Shown here: positions 53,801 through 63,593 of the stretch, piece by piece
Layout of the letters: each line of letters begins with the position of its first letter
Numbering within the stretch: the first letter of the stretch is position 1
Origin: Streptomyces marispadix
Lineage (GTDB): Bacteria; Actinomycetota; Actinomycetes; Streptomycetales; Streptomycetaceae
Length of the DNA stretch: 64,000 bases
NCBI RefSeq assembly: GCF_022524345.1
Contig: NZ_JAKWJU010000002.1
Coordinates: 5,446,001 to 5,510,000 of the forward strand
Reading direction: 5' to 3'
Program-made: the position numbers and the translations under genes
The notes under the pieces: generated by a model
Told to the model about the DNA's origin: nothing
Databases searched by the model: none
Seen by the model: only the letters and a program-made list of their open reading frames with translations

Positions 53801-56800
53801 GCGCCCCGCCCCGAGGGCCAGCGCGCCGCGCTCACCCGCGCCTACCGCAACGCGGGCGTCTCACCGGCCCAGATCGGGCTGATCGAGGCGCACGGCACGG
53901 GCACCGTCGTCGGCGACCGTACTGAACTGGCCACGCTCACCGAGGTGTTCACCGAGGCGGGAGCGGCCCCCGGAAGCTGCGCCATCGGATCGGTGAAGTC
54001 GCAGATAGGGCACACCAAGTGCGCCGCGGGCCTCGCCGGGCTCATCAAGACGACGCTCGCGCTCTACCACGGCGTCAAGCCGCCGACGCTGCACATCGAG
54101 CAGCCCAACGCCGCCTGGGACAAGGACAGCAGCCCGTTCTTCTTCCACTCGGCGGCCAGGCCGTGGGCCGCCGAGCCGGCCGAACGTGTCGCGGGTGTAA
54201 GCGCATTCGGCTTCGGCGGCACCAACTTCCACGCCGTGCTGCGCGCCTACGACCAGGCGCCCTGCGTGCACTCCAGCGACGAGTGGCCCGTCGAGCTGTT
54301 CACCTTCCGCGGCCGGGACGACGCTTCCGCGCAGCGCGCCGTACGGCGACTGCTGGAGAAGACCGAGCAGGACGGACAGCGCAAGTCCCAAGGCCGCGGC
54401 GGTGGCTGGCGGCTGCGGGACTACGCACGGGGCGCCGCCCGCGTCAGCGACTCCGCCGCCGTACGCGGCGAGCCCGTGCGCATCGCGCTCCTCGCACAGA
54501 GCGTCGAGGAACTCCCGGGCCTGCTGCGCCGCGCAGCCGACGGCGTACACGACCCGGCTGCGGGCATCTACGCGGCGGGAGGCGCCGGCGGCGGTGAACG
54601 CGCTGCCACGGACGGCGCCATCGCCTTCCTCTTCCCCGGGCAGGGCAGCCAGCGGCCCGGCATGCTCGCCGACCTCTTCGTCGCCTTCCCCGAACTCCAG
54701 CGCCATCTCCAGCTCGGCAGGCGCTGGGCGGACGCGCTGTATCCGCCGACCGCGTACGACAAGGCCACCGCCGACGCACAGCTCGCCCGCATCACCGACA
54801 CCGCCGTCGCCCAGCCCGCCCTCGGCATCGTCGAACTCGCCGCGGCGGACCTGCTCGCCTCCCTCGGCATCCGTCCCGCCATGGCGGCCGGGCACAGCTA
54901 CGGCGAACTCGTCGCCCTCGGCGTGGCCGGAGCCCTCTCACCCGCGGACGTGCTCACCGCGAGCGCCGCCCGCGCGGAGGCGATACTCGCGCAGATACCC
55001 GACGACGGCGACGCCGGTGCCATGGCCGCCGTCACCGCGCTGCCCGAGAAGGTCGACGAGGTGCTGGCGCTCGCCGGCCTGGACGGCGAAGTCGTCACCG
55101 CCAACCGCAACTCCCCTAAGCAGACCGTGATCTCGGGGCCGACGGAGGCCGTCACCAAGGCAGTCGGCCGTCTCCGGGACGCGGGTCTGTCGGCGAAGCC
55201 GCTCCAGGTGGCGTGCGCCTTCCACAGCCCCCTGGTGGCAGGCGCCGCGGACGACTTCGCACGGACGCTCCAGTCCATGGACGTACACGCCCCCCGGCTT
55301 CCCGTCTGGGCCAACAGCACGGCCGAGCCCTACGACACCGACCCCCATGCGGTGCGCGCAGGTCTCGCCGGGCAGATCGGGTCGCCGGTCCGCTTCGCGG
55401 AGCAGATCGAGTCCATGTACGCCGCCGGAGCACGCGTCTTCACTGAAGTGGGCCCCGGGAAGGTCCTCACGAGGCTCGTCTCCGCGATCCTCGGAGATCG
55501 CCCACACAGTACGGTCACACTTGAGGACGCCAGGCGCGGGGGACTGTACGGTTTTCTCGCCGGTGTCGCACAACTCGCCGTCGCCGGCGCAGACGTGCGT
55601 ACCGGAAAGCTCTACCAGGGGCGGGACGCCGTCGATCCGGAGAGCGCCACCCCCGGCAAGCCCGCCGGCTGGACCGTGGACGGTCAGCTCATCCGTCTCG
55701 CCGACGGTTCCATCCCGCCCAACGCCCTTCGTCCCCCACGCCCAGTCACGGAGCTGATCGTGCCGGAACCCCCCACCCAGGACGGCCCCGCGCTGTCCGG
55801 TCCGGACGCTCTCATCGCCGAATTCCTGCGCACCAGCAGGGAGATGGTCACCGCACAGCGAGACGTGCTGCTGCGCTATCTGGGAGCCGCCGAACTTCCC
55901 CCCGCTTCCGCCGCCGGTTCGCCGGCGCTGCCGTCCGCCCTCCCCACCGACATCGGCCTGCCTTCCGCGCGCTCCGCCGCGGCGGGGACGGGCGCCGCCG
56001 CTCAGGCGTCCGCCGCTGCCGCGCCTGCTGCTGCTTCCGCTTCCGTTCCGGCCTTCGCCGATCCCTCCGCGGCTTCCGCTTCTGTTGCGGCTTCTGCCGA
56101 CTCTGCTTCTGCTGGTGCTGGTTCGGCTGTGTTGTCGGTCGAGTCGGTGTTGGAGTCGGTGTTGTCGGTGGTGGCGGAGCGTACGGGTTATCCGGTGGAG
56201 ATGATCGAGCCGGGCTTGGATCTGGAGGCGGATCTGAGTGTGGATTCGATCAAGAGGGCTGAGATCGCCGGTGAGTTGGCGGTGCGGCTGGGTCTGCCCG
56301 TCGGCGCCGACGCCGATGTGGAGGAGCTGAGTTCCGCCCGCACCGCCGCCGGTATCGCCGAACTCCTCGTCTCGGCGCTCGGCTCCTCGGCGTCCGCCGA
56401 TCCCTCCGCGGCTTCCGCTTCTGTTGCGGCTTCTGCCGACTCTGCTTCTGCTGGTGCTGGTTCGGCTGTGTTGTCGGTCGAGTCGGTGTTGGAGTCGGTG
56501 TTGTCGGTGGTGGCGGAGCGTACGGGTTATCCGGTGGAGATGATCGAGCCGGGCTTGGATCTGGAGGCGGATCTGAGTGTGGATTCGATCAAGAGGGCTG
56601 AGATCGCCGGTGAGTTGGCGGTGCGGCTGGGTCTGCCCGTCGGCGCCGACGCCGATGTGGAGGAGCTGAGTTCCGCCCGCACGGCTTCCGGCATAGCCGA
56701 ACTCCTCGTCGACCGCCTCGGCGGAGCCGCACCCGGCAAGGAGCCCGGCGCCCCGCCCGCCCCGGCGCCCGCGGCCCCCGACACGGCACCCGCAGCCCCG

Positions 56801-58303
56801 TCCGCCGCCCCCGAAGGCACCGCCCTCGTGACCCCCGACGGCGAACCCCTCGTAGTGGCCCCGCAGCGGCTGGAGTTCACCGAGACCGAACTGCCCGCAC
56901 TGCCCGCGCCCTCCCTGCCGGAAGGCACCGCCGTCACCGTACTCGGCGGCGGCGCCCTGGGCACCCTCGTCGCCGAACGGCTGCGGGAGGCGGGCGCCCT
57001 GCCGCAGACCGTGCCCGACGGGCAGCGCCTCCCCGAGCAGTTGGGCGAGATCGTCATCGATCTGCACGCCCTGGAGTCGCCCGACACCACGCTCCCCGAC
57101 AACTTCCCCCTCTACCAGGGCGTTCTCGCCGCGGCGCCGAAGCGCCTGCTCGCCGCCGACCGCCGCGCCCAAGGCGCCGCGTCCGGCCTGCGGGGCTTCT
57201 TCCGCAGCGTCTCCCGCGAGTACGAGGAGACCGTCGCGACCCTCGTCGAGGTGGGCGCCGACGACGACCCCGAGACCGTCGCCGGTCTGCTCGTCGCCGA
57301 ACTCGGCGCCACGGAAGGCGAGTCCGTCGTACTCGCCGACGGCGGACGCCGCCGCGCGCTGAAGCTCACGCCCACCGACCTGGGCGCGGTCGCCGCCACC
57401 GGCGCCGGACCCGCGGGCGACGGCGTCGCCGAGGCCGCCGCCGCCGGGCTCGACCGTGACGCGGTCCTGCTGCTGGTCGGCGGCGCCCGCGGCATCACCG
57501 CACGCTTCGCCCGTACGGTCGCCGCCGCGAGCCGCTGCCGTATCGAACTGCTGGGCCGCACCCCCGTGCCCCCGCAGTCCGAGGACCCGGCGACGGCCTC
57601 CGCTGCCGGACGTGACGAGCTGCGTGCCGCCTTCATCGGCTCGGGCATGACCTCGCCCGCCGAGATCGAGCGGGCGGTCGCCGCCGTGCTCGCCGAACGG
57701 GAGGTACGCGAAACCCTCGCCGCCCTCCGGGAGTCGGGCAGCCACGCCCACTACCGCTCCGTCGACGCCCTCGACGAGGAGGCCGTACGGGCCGCGGTGA
57801 AGGAGATCCACGCCGAGCACGGCAGGCTCGACGGAGTCGTCTACGCGGCAGGCGTCATCGAGGACAAGCTGATCGCGGAGAAGTCGCCGGAGTCCTTCCG
57901 CCGGGTCTTCTCCACCAAGGCCGACGGCGCACGCGTACTGCTCGACGCGCTGGGCGCGCTGCCCGAATCGCCGCGCTTCGCCGTGCTGTTCGGCAGCATC
58001 GCGGGCGCGCTGGGCAACAGGGGGCAGGCCGACTACGCGGCCGCCAACGACGCCCTGGAGGAGCTGGGCAGGCGCTGGTCCACGGAGGACCGCCGCGGCC
58101 TGACCGTCCACTGGGGCCCCTGGGCCCCCGCCGCACAGGGCGGCACCGGCGGCGGCATGGTCACCCCGGAGCTGATGCGCTCCTACGCGGCCCGCGGCAT
58201 CAAGCTCATCGACCCCGAGGAGGGTCCGCTGAGCCTGCTGCGCGAACTCGCCTGGGGAGCGCCGACGGTGCACGCGGTCGTAGCCGCTGCATCGGGATGG
58301 TGA
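50846..58303 (+). CDS. PUFA-synthase-like PKS: PfaD-like/KS/AT/ACP/ACP/KR
   Basis: 2485 residues. Order: a TIM-barrel pair including a nitronate-monooxygenase/PfaD-like flavin enoylreductase (about 50-650, PVAQGPMTRVSD, EGAECGGHVGPRNSFPLWE); a KS (about 690-1140, active Cys 881 in VDAACASSL, EAHGTGT, SVKSQIGHTKCAAG); an AT (Ser 1351 in GHSYGE, HSPL); two near-identical ACPs (Ser 1801 and 1914 in LSVDSIKRAE); and a KR (LLVGGARGITARFA near 2208, ADYAAANDAL). An iterative KS-AT with multiple ACPs and PfaD-type reduction is the PUFA-synthase plan, resembling (as I recall) SCO0126 of S. coelicolor. An unusual long unsaturated or polyol acyl product is expected. Confidence 0.88.
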   Translation: MRMLDTDASDVSSRSNPVIAINPVHRPSPRLTAAACAAGALGVLELPVGDGASREAAGHLECTERWTARPFGVRIRPGCPVTDADLPASVGTVLLADPSRTPEEFGGRRVLVEATGLDEARRAAAAGAQGLIVRGTESGGRTGELSTFVLLQRVLADRGSELPGGLPHDIPVWACGGIGPHTAAAAVVGGAEGVVLDTQLALLDEAGLPLETADALAGLDGSETVVHHGMRVLRRRGPGVPELPEDAAEFASRIGGDDLRTQFLPVGQDAFLAASFARRWSTVSEVIRGMRDAVAAAVEDDDAATALGPGAPGAVALGTRLPVAQGPMTRVSDQAEFAAAVAAGGALPFLALALAGPAQTRTMLEETKSALGDAPWGVGVLGFADEEIRAAQLEVVRQIRPTHAIIAGGRPAQAAALEAEGISTFLHVPSPGLLRQFLAAGARKFIFEGAECGGHVGPRNSFPLWEAQAEILLEFVGHPGAGRERPGAAGEITVLFAGGVHDERSASMVAALAAPLTRAGVATGVLMGTAYLFTQEAVAAGAILPRFQQQVVAAERTDLLETAPGHATRCAHSAFTSDFASLKQQLREAGVPEREVWEQLEKFNVGRLRVASKGIERVGPELRGVDEQRQGAEGMFMAGEVCVLRRDVTTVEALHDSVGERAAARLRERARRLRGELGLAHGGSDEEEGAAEPLRIAIVGMAGMFPGAEDLAAFWANVLAGKDCVTEVPEERWDTELYYAPDGEGERTPSRWGGFLPEIPFDPLAFGIPPASLASIEPVQLLALEAARRALADAGYEGRTGGHARTSVVFGAEAGSDLSNASVLRTVLPSYLGGELPDALDEQLPRLTEDSFPGVLANVIAGRIANRLNLGGANYTVDAACASSLTAVDVACKELVTGTSDLVLCGGADLHNGINDYLLFSSVHALSPTGRSSTFDGDADGIALGEGVGCVVLKRLADAERDGDRVYAVIDGVGSASDGRALGLTAPRPEGQRAALTRAYRNAGVSPAQIGLIEAHGTGTVVGDRTELATLTEVFTEAGAAPGSCAIGSVKSQIGHTKCAAGLAGLIKTTLALYHGVKPPTLHIEQPNAAWDKDSSPFFFHSAARPWAAEPAERVAGVSAFGFGGTNFHAVLRAYDQAPCVHSSDEWPVELFTFRGRDDASAQRAVRRLLEKTEQDGQRKSQGRGGGWRLRDYARGAARVSDSAAVRGEPVRIALLAQSVEELPGLLRRAADGVHDPAAGIYAAGGAGGGERAATDGAIAFLFPGQGSQRPGMLADLFVAFPELQRHLQLGRRWADALYPPTAYDKATADAQLARITDTAVAQPALGIVELAAADLLASLGIRPAMAAGHSYGELVALGVAGALSPADVLTASAARAEAILAQIPDDGDAGAMAAVTALPEKVDEVLALAGLDGEVVTANRNSPKQTVISGPTEAVTKAVGRLRDAGLSAKPLQVACAFHSPLVAGAADDFARTLQSMDVHAPRLPVWANSTAEPYDTDPHAVRAGLAGQIGSPVRFAEQIESMYAAGARVFTEVGPGKVLTRLVSAILGDRPHSTVTLEDARRGGLYGFLAGVAQLAVAGADVRTGKLYQGRDAVDPESATPGKPAGWTVDGQLIRLADGSIPPNALRPPRPVTELIVPEPPTQDGPALSGPDALIAEFLRTSREMVTAQRDVLLRYLGAAELPPASAAGSPALPSALPTDIGLPSARSAAAGTGAAAQASAAAAPAAASASVPAFADPSAASASVAASADSASAGAGSAVLSVESVLESVLSVVAERTGYPVEMIEPGLDLEADLSVDSIKRAEIAGELAVRLGLPVGADADVEELSSARTAAGIAELLVSALGSSASADPSAASASVAASADSASAGAGSAVLSVESVLESVLSVVAERTGYPVEMIEPGLDLEADLSVDSIKRAEIAGELAVRLGLPVGADADVEELSSARTASGIAELLVDRLGGAAPGKEPGAPPAPAPAAPDTAPAAPSAAPEGTALVTPDGEPLVVAPQRLEFTETELPALPAPSLPEGTAVTVLGGGALGTLVAERLREAGALPQTVPDGQRLPEQLGEIVIDLHALESPDTTLPDNFPLYQGVLAAAPKRLLAADRRAQGAASGLRGFFRSVSREYEETVATLVEVGADDDPETVAGLLVAELGATEGESVVLADGGRRRALKLTPTDLGAVAATGAGPAGDGVAEAAAAGLDRDAVLLLVGGARGITARFARTVAAASRCRIELLGRTPVPPQSEDPATASAAGRDELRAAFIGSGMTSPAEIERAVAAVLAEREVRETLAALRESGSHAHYRSVDALDEEAVRAAVKEIHAEHGRLDGVVYAAGVIEDKLIAEKSPESFRRVFSTKADGARVLLDALGALPESPRFAVLFGSIAGALGNRGQADYAAANDALEELGRRWSTEDRRGLTVHWGPWAPAAQGGTGGGMVTPELMRSYAARGIKLIDPEEGPLSLLRELAWGAPTVHAVVAAASGW
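56057..56682. repeat. Direct duplication of a 287-bp ACP segment, nucleotide-identical
   Basis: 56057-56343 and 56396-56682 look identical base for base, offset by 339 bp (113 codons, in frame). Each covers linker, ACP core and the Ser-bearing motif. Codon use inside (many TCT, GCT, GGT, TTG) differs from the surrounding gene, and both copies share that bias, so recent duplication or gene conversion is likely. Confidence 0.9.
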
Positions 58304-61300
58304 CGGCGGTGAACAGCCCCCGCACACCGGTCGCGATCGTCGGCATGGCCGCTCTCTTCCCGGGCGCCGGCGATCTGGACCGCTACTGGAAGAACATCGT
58401 CGGCGGCGTCGACGCGATCACCGAGGTGCCCGAGGGCCGCTGGGACGGGGAGTTCTACGCGGCCTGGGGGTCCCCCGGACGGAGTCCGGGGAGGACCACG
58501 GCGCGCAGACCGCGTGTACTGCCGGCGCGGCGGATTCATCGACGACACCGCCGAGTTCGACCTGATGCGGTTCGGCATCATGCCCAACTCGGTTCCCGGG
58601 ACCGAGCCCGACCAGCTCATCGCCCTCGATGTGGCACACCGCTCCATCGAGGACGCGGGCGGGGAGGGAGTGCTGCCGGGCGACCGGCAGCGGGCAGGGG
58701 TCGTACTGGGCAGGGGCGGCTATCTCACCCCTGGCCTGGTACGGCTCGACCAGCGGGTGCGCACCAGCAACCAGGTCGTGCGCACGCTCCGCGAACTCGT
58801 ACCCGAGCTCGGCGAGGACAGGCTGGAGGAGGTGCGTTCGGCGTTCGCGGAGCAACTCGGGCCCGAGGCACCGGAGTCGGCGATCGGACTCGTGCCGAAC
58901 CTCGCGGCCTCGCGGATCGCCAACCGGCTCGACCTGCGCGGCCCCGCCTACACCGTCGACGCCGCGTGCGCCTCGTCGCTCGTGGCCGTCGACCACGCCG
59001 TACGCGAACTCGACGCGGGACGCTGCGACATCATGCTCGCCGGGGGCGTCCACCACTGCCACGACATCACCCTGTGGTCGGTCTTCAGCCAGCTCGGGGC
59101 GCTCTCGCGCAGCGAGCGGATACGCCCGCTGCACCGCGGCGCGGACGGCGTCCTCATCGGTGAGGGCACCGGGGTCGTGGTGCTCAAGCGGCTGGAGGAC
59201 GCCGAACGCGACGGCGACCGCGTCTACGCCGTCGTGCGCGGCACCGGCGTGGCCAGCGACGGCCGCTCCGCCAGCCTGTTCAACCCGGACCCCGGGGGTC
59301 AGGTGCGTGCGGTGCGGCAGGCGTGGGAGGCCGCCGGTCTCGACCCGCTCGCTCCCGGCGCCATCGGCCTGCTGGAGGCGCACGGCACCGCCACGCCCGC
59401 GGGCGACGAGGCCGAACTGACCACGCTGGCAGAGGTGTTCGGCGCCGGGGACGGCCAGCGGAACCGCCCGGGGCAGCACCCCGGGAAGGGCTCCGCGAAC
59501 GGCGACGGGGCGGGCCGTGCCGTCATCGGCTCCGTCAAGTCGATGATCGGTCACACGATGCCGGCCGCCGGTGTCGCCGGGCTCATCAAGGCGGCGCTCG
59601 CCGTCCACCACGGAGTGCTGCCACCGACGCTGCACTGCGACGACCCGCATCCGGCGCTCGCCCGTACGCGTTTCGCGCCGCTCGCCGAGGCACGCCCCTG
59701 GGAGGACCCGGAGGACGGAGAGCCCCGCAGGGCCGGTGTGAACGCCTTCGGCTTCGGCGGCATCAACGCCCATGTCGTACTGGAGCAGCCGGCGATGCGC
59801 CCGGCGGCCCCCGCGACGGCGAAGGGCCTGGGCGCCGGCACGGCCGCCGCCCGGCAGGGCTCGAAGGAGCCCGCGTCCGGGACCGAGCCCGCGGCGGAGA
59901 ACGCTGTCGCGGCGACCGCGCCCGTGGCCGCCGTCGCCGAACCGGAGCGTGTGCTGCGCCTCGCCGCCGACGGTCCTCAGACGCTCGCCGACCTGCTCGA
60001 CCAGGACGACGCCTCGGTGCTCGCCGCCGGGCTCGACGAGCGCGACTCCGTCAGCGCACCCTGCCGCCTCGGCATCGTCGACCCCACGGCCCGCAGGCTG
60101 AAGCTGGCACGCAAGGCAGTGGCCAAGGGGCTTCCCTGGCCGGGACGCAGCGACGTGTGGTTCAGCCCGCGCCCGATACTCGGCGCCGCGGGCGGCCGTA
60201 CGGCGTTCGTCTTCCCGGGTCTGGAGGCCGAGTTCGAGCCGCGGGTCGAAGGACTGGCCGAGCGGTTCGGGCTGGACTTCTCCCTCGGCGAGGACGCCGA
60301 GGTCGGCGACGTGGGGCGGCACGGCGCGGCCGTCTTCCAGCTCGGCAGGATCCTCGACGCGGCGCTGCGCGGCCTGGCCGTCGTACCCGACGCGGTCGCG
60401 GGCCACAGCGTGGGGGAGTGGACGGCGATGGCGGCCGGCGGAATCCACGCCGCCGACGAAGTCGACGCGTTCCTCGCGCAGTTCGACCCGGACGCGCTGC
60501 GAGTGCCCGGCGCCGTCTTCGGCGTTCTGGGCATGCCCGCCGAGCAGGTGCTGGAGGAGCTTCACGGACGCAGTGACGTGGTGCTCTCCCACGACAACGC
60601 CCCCAACCAGTCGATGATCTGCGGCCCCGAGGAGGCAGTCGAGGCGATCGTGCTGCGCATGCGGTCCCGGGGTGTGATCGGGCAGGTGCTGCCGTTCCGC
60701 TCCGGCTTCCACACGCCGATGCTCGCCCCGTACCTCGGCCCGATCCGCGGTGCCGCGGAGACCTACCGGCTGCATCCGCAGACCACCCCCGTCTGGTCGG
60801 CCACCACGGCCTCGCCCTATCCCGAGGACCCGGACGAGATACGGGAGTTGTTCGTACGGCATCTGCTGGAGCCCGTGCGCTTCCGGCAGATGATCCTGGC
60901 CATGTACGACGCGGGCCACCGTGCGTTCATCCAGCTCGGCGCCGGGCAGCTCGGCTCCCTCATCGACGACACCCTCGCCGGGTGCGACCGTCTCGTCGTC
61001 TCCGCGCACGCGGGCACCCGGGACGGCATCGCCCAGCTACGCCGCGTCGTCACCGCGCTGTGGGTGGAGGGCGCCGAACCCGATGTACGGCCGCTGCTGG
61101 ACACCGGAGCACCGGCCGCCGGCGGGGCACGTACCCCGGCGTCCCGGCGTACGTCCACGGCACGGCCCGGAATGCGCCTCGACCTCAACGGCGCCCTGGT
61201 GTCGCTGCCCGAGCGGATACGCGGCAGCCTCTCCGGTGCCGCCCCGTCGGGAACCTCGGGGCAGGGCATGTCCGATCCGGCCCAGCCGGCGAACCCGTCG

Positions 61301-63247
61301 GCCCCGGCCACGCCCGCCGAGTCGGCACCCGCCGCCTCCGTCGCCCGGCTCGACCAGGTGAGCGCCCGCGACCAGTTGGCCGCCGAACTCGCCGCGCTCC
61401 TCGGCGACACGGCCTCCGCCGCGGCCGACGTGCTCGACGCCGGTGCCCGCCGATGTGCGCGTCCCGTACGGCCCATACGCCATGTGCCCAGGCCGCGGCG
61501 CCCCGCCGACGACGCCCATCCGCCCGTCGGCCCGCAGCCGATCGGCGCGCCTCCGGTGGTGCCGCGCAACGAGTGGCCGCCGCCCGCCGCGCCTTCGGTG
61601 CCGTCGGTGCTGCGCGTCGGCGTCGAGGAGATGCCGTACCTGCTCGACCACTGCTTCTTCCGGCAGCGTCCGGGCTGGCCCGAGGTCGCCGACCGCTGGC
61701 CGATCGTGCCCGCCACCACGGTGGTCAAGCACATCATGGAGATCGCCGAGCGGGCCGTGCCCGGGATGCGCGCGGTCGGGCTGCGCGAGGTGCGGCTGCT
61801 GAAGTGGATCGAGGCCGTGCCCGCCCGCGATGTGCCGGTCGCGGTACGCCGCCTCGCGCCCGGCGAGGTGGAGGTGGAGCTGACGGGCTCCTCCCGCGCG
61901 GTCGTCGTACTCGCCCCGGGGTACGAAGCTTCCCCGGACTCCGTCCGGGGGGACGCCCGGCCCGCGCCATGGCCGGTGGACCCCTCCGCCGAACGTCGCC
62001 CGAGGATGCGCGCCGAGCAGCTCTACACGGAGCGCTGGATGTTCCACGGCCCGCGCTTCCAGGGCGTGAGCGAACTGACGGCCATCGGCGAGCGGCACGT
62101 CCGCGGGGTGCTCACCGCCCCGGAGGCGCCCGGCTCGCTGCTGGACAACGTCGGCCAGCTACTGGGCTACTGGATCATGGCGACGCTCACCGAACGCACC
62201 ACGGTCTTCCCGGTGAGCATCGACCGCATACGCTTCCACGGCCCGGAGCCCGGCGTAGGCGAGCGTCTGACGTGTTCGATCCGCATCACCGGCGTCACCG
62301 ACAGCACGCTCACCGCCGACATGCAGCTCCTCCACGAGGGCCGCGTATGGGCCGAGTTGAACGGCTGGACCGACCGGCGCTTCGACACCGATCCCGGCAT
62401 CCGCGCCGTCGACCGCTTCCCCGGCGCCAACACGCTCTCCGCCCAGCGGCCCGAGGGCTGGTCGCAGGTGCACGAGCGCTGGCCCGACCTGGCGACGCGT
62501 GAGCTGATCATGCGCAACATGCTCGGCGCCGCGGAGCGCGAGGGGTACGCGGCCCTGCCGCCCGTACGCAGAAGGCAGTTCCTGCTCGGGCGCATCGCCG
62601 CCAAGGACGCCGTGCGCGGGCTGCTGTGGTCCGAGGGCGAGGGAGACGTCTATCCGGCGGAGATCTCCGTGCACAACGACGACGAGGGCAGGCCCTTCGT
62701 ACGGGGCGTGCACGGGCGCACCGTGGGGGACTTGACGGTCTCCATAGCGCACCGGGGCGAGTGCGGCGTCGCCATCGCACGGCGCGGCCCCTGCGGCATC
62801 GACGTGGAGGAGATCACCGCCCGTCCGCCCGCGACCCTCGAAGCGGCCTGCGGGCCGGACGAACTCGCCCTGCTGCGGGGCCTGTCGGGGAGCGGGCCCA
62901 TGGGAGAGGACGCCGAGAAGCCTGCGGAGCCCGGCAGTTCGGGGGAGCCCGGCAGTTCGGGGGAGCCCGGCAGTTCGGGGGACTCCGGGAGCGAGGAGGT
63001 CTGGTTCACACGTTTCTGGGCGGCGAAGGAGGCCGTCGCGAAGCTGCGCGGCACCGGTCTGCGGGGGCGCCCGTCCGACTACGAGGTGGTCGAGGCGGAA
63101 AGCGGCCGGCTCCGAGTACGCCACGGGGGCGACTCGTACGAGGTGCGGGTCCGGGAAACATCGAATCCGCCGGGCCTGCCCGAGCGGCGCTATGTGGTCG
63201 CCTGGGCGGCCGGCTACGACGAATCAGGAGTGCGAGATGACCACTGA
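58297..63247 (+). CDS. PUFA-synthase-like PKS subunit 2 (KS/AT/DH/PPTase), frameshifted near the 5' end
   Basis: About 1640 residues if repaired. The N-terminus (VAIVGMAALFPGAGDLDRYW) is read from 58297, overlapping the upstream stop. The rest (MYCRRGGFIDDTAEFD onward, from 58514) lies in another frame. Removing one 31-bp palindromic insert (58465-58495) rejoins the frames exactly. Domains: KS (VDAACASSL near 213, EAHGTAT, SVKSMIGHTMPAAG), AT (GHSVGEWTAM near 690), Ala/Pro linker, double-hotdog DH-like region (LLDHCFFRQ, WMFHGPRFQG, LLDNVGQLLG, about 1100-1355) and a C-terminal 4'-phosphopantetheinyl transferase (GIDVEEI, WAAKEAVAKLRG) that can charge the ACPs. Resembles SCO0127-type proteins. 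Confidence 0.87.
58465..58495 (+). repeat. 31-bp palindromic mini-insertion, frame-disrupting
   Basis: Contains CCCCGGAC and GTCCGGGG arms (58473-58480, 58484-58491) around GGA. Deleting these 31 bases joins codon GCC (58462-58464) to CCA (58496) and restores an open frame into the 1577-residue ORF. Another copy of the core lies at 61931 in opposite orientation. Confidence 0.75.
61931..61953 (-). repeat. Second copy of the palindromic mini-element, in frame
   Basis: The same 8-bp arms (61932-61939 and 61943-61950) surround TCC, the complement of the GGA loop at the first site. It sits in the DH region and encodes SPDSVRGD in frame between GYEA and ARPAPW, within an exposed-looking loop. Confidence 0.75.
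62927..62980 (+). repeat. Three tandem 18-bp repeats inside the PPTase domain
   Basis: GAGCCCGGCAGTTCGGGG, giving EPGSSG three times. It forms a flexible insert between the GIDVEEI and WAAKEA motifs of the phosphopantetheinyl transferase. Confidence 0.9.
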
Positions 63248-63587
63248 CGCGACCGGGTTCGCACCTGCGCAGCCGCACGACGCGGCGCAGGTCGGAACCG
63301 ATCCGGCGGCCGTGCTGGCGGACATCGCCGGCATGCTGCGCGAACTGCTCGAGGAGTACGGCTTCGACGAGGCCGAGATCGGAATGGAGACCACCTTCCA
63401 CGACGATCTGGAGCTGGAGAGCATCGACCTCGTGTCGCTGTCCGGCTCGCTGCGCGAGCACTACGGCGACCGCGTCAACTTCGCCGAGTTCGTCGCCGAC
63501 CTGGAACTCGACGAGATCATCGCGCTCACCGTCGGGCAGCTCGTGGACTACGTCGTCGCGTCGCTGCGCGCCACGGAAGCAGGCTGA
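63237..63587 (+). CDS. Acyl carrier protein
   Basis: 116 residues. DIAGMLRELLEEYGFDEAEIGMETTFHDDLELESIDLVSLSGSL is an ACP four-helix core; the Ser in LELESIDLV is the phosphopantetheine site. The start overlaps the end of the PKS subunit 2 gene by 11 bp, with AGGAGTGCG upstream, so translation is coupled. This discrete ACP beside a PPTase-containing megasynthase suggests loading or release of the PKS product (inference). Confidence 0.9.
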   Translation: MTTDATGFAPAQPHDAAQVGTDPAAVLADIAGMLRELLEEYGFDEAEIGMETTFHDDLELESIDLVSLSGSLREHYGDRVNFAEFVADLELDEIIALTVGQLVDYVVASLRATEAG

Positions 63588-63593
63588 TACCGG

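Noticed and set aside
54938..58327. A 1129-residue antisense open frame across the PKS gene
   Set aside because: It mirrors the third-position bias of the sense gene, is Arg/Gly/His-rich without motifs, and the sense strand has complete catalytic domains.
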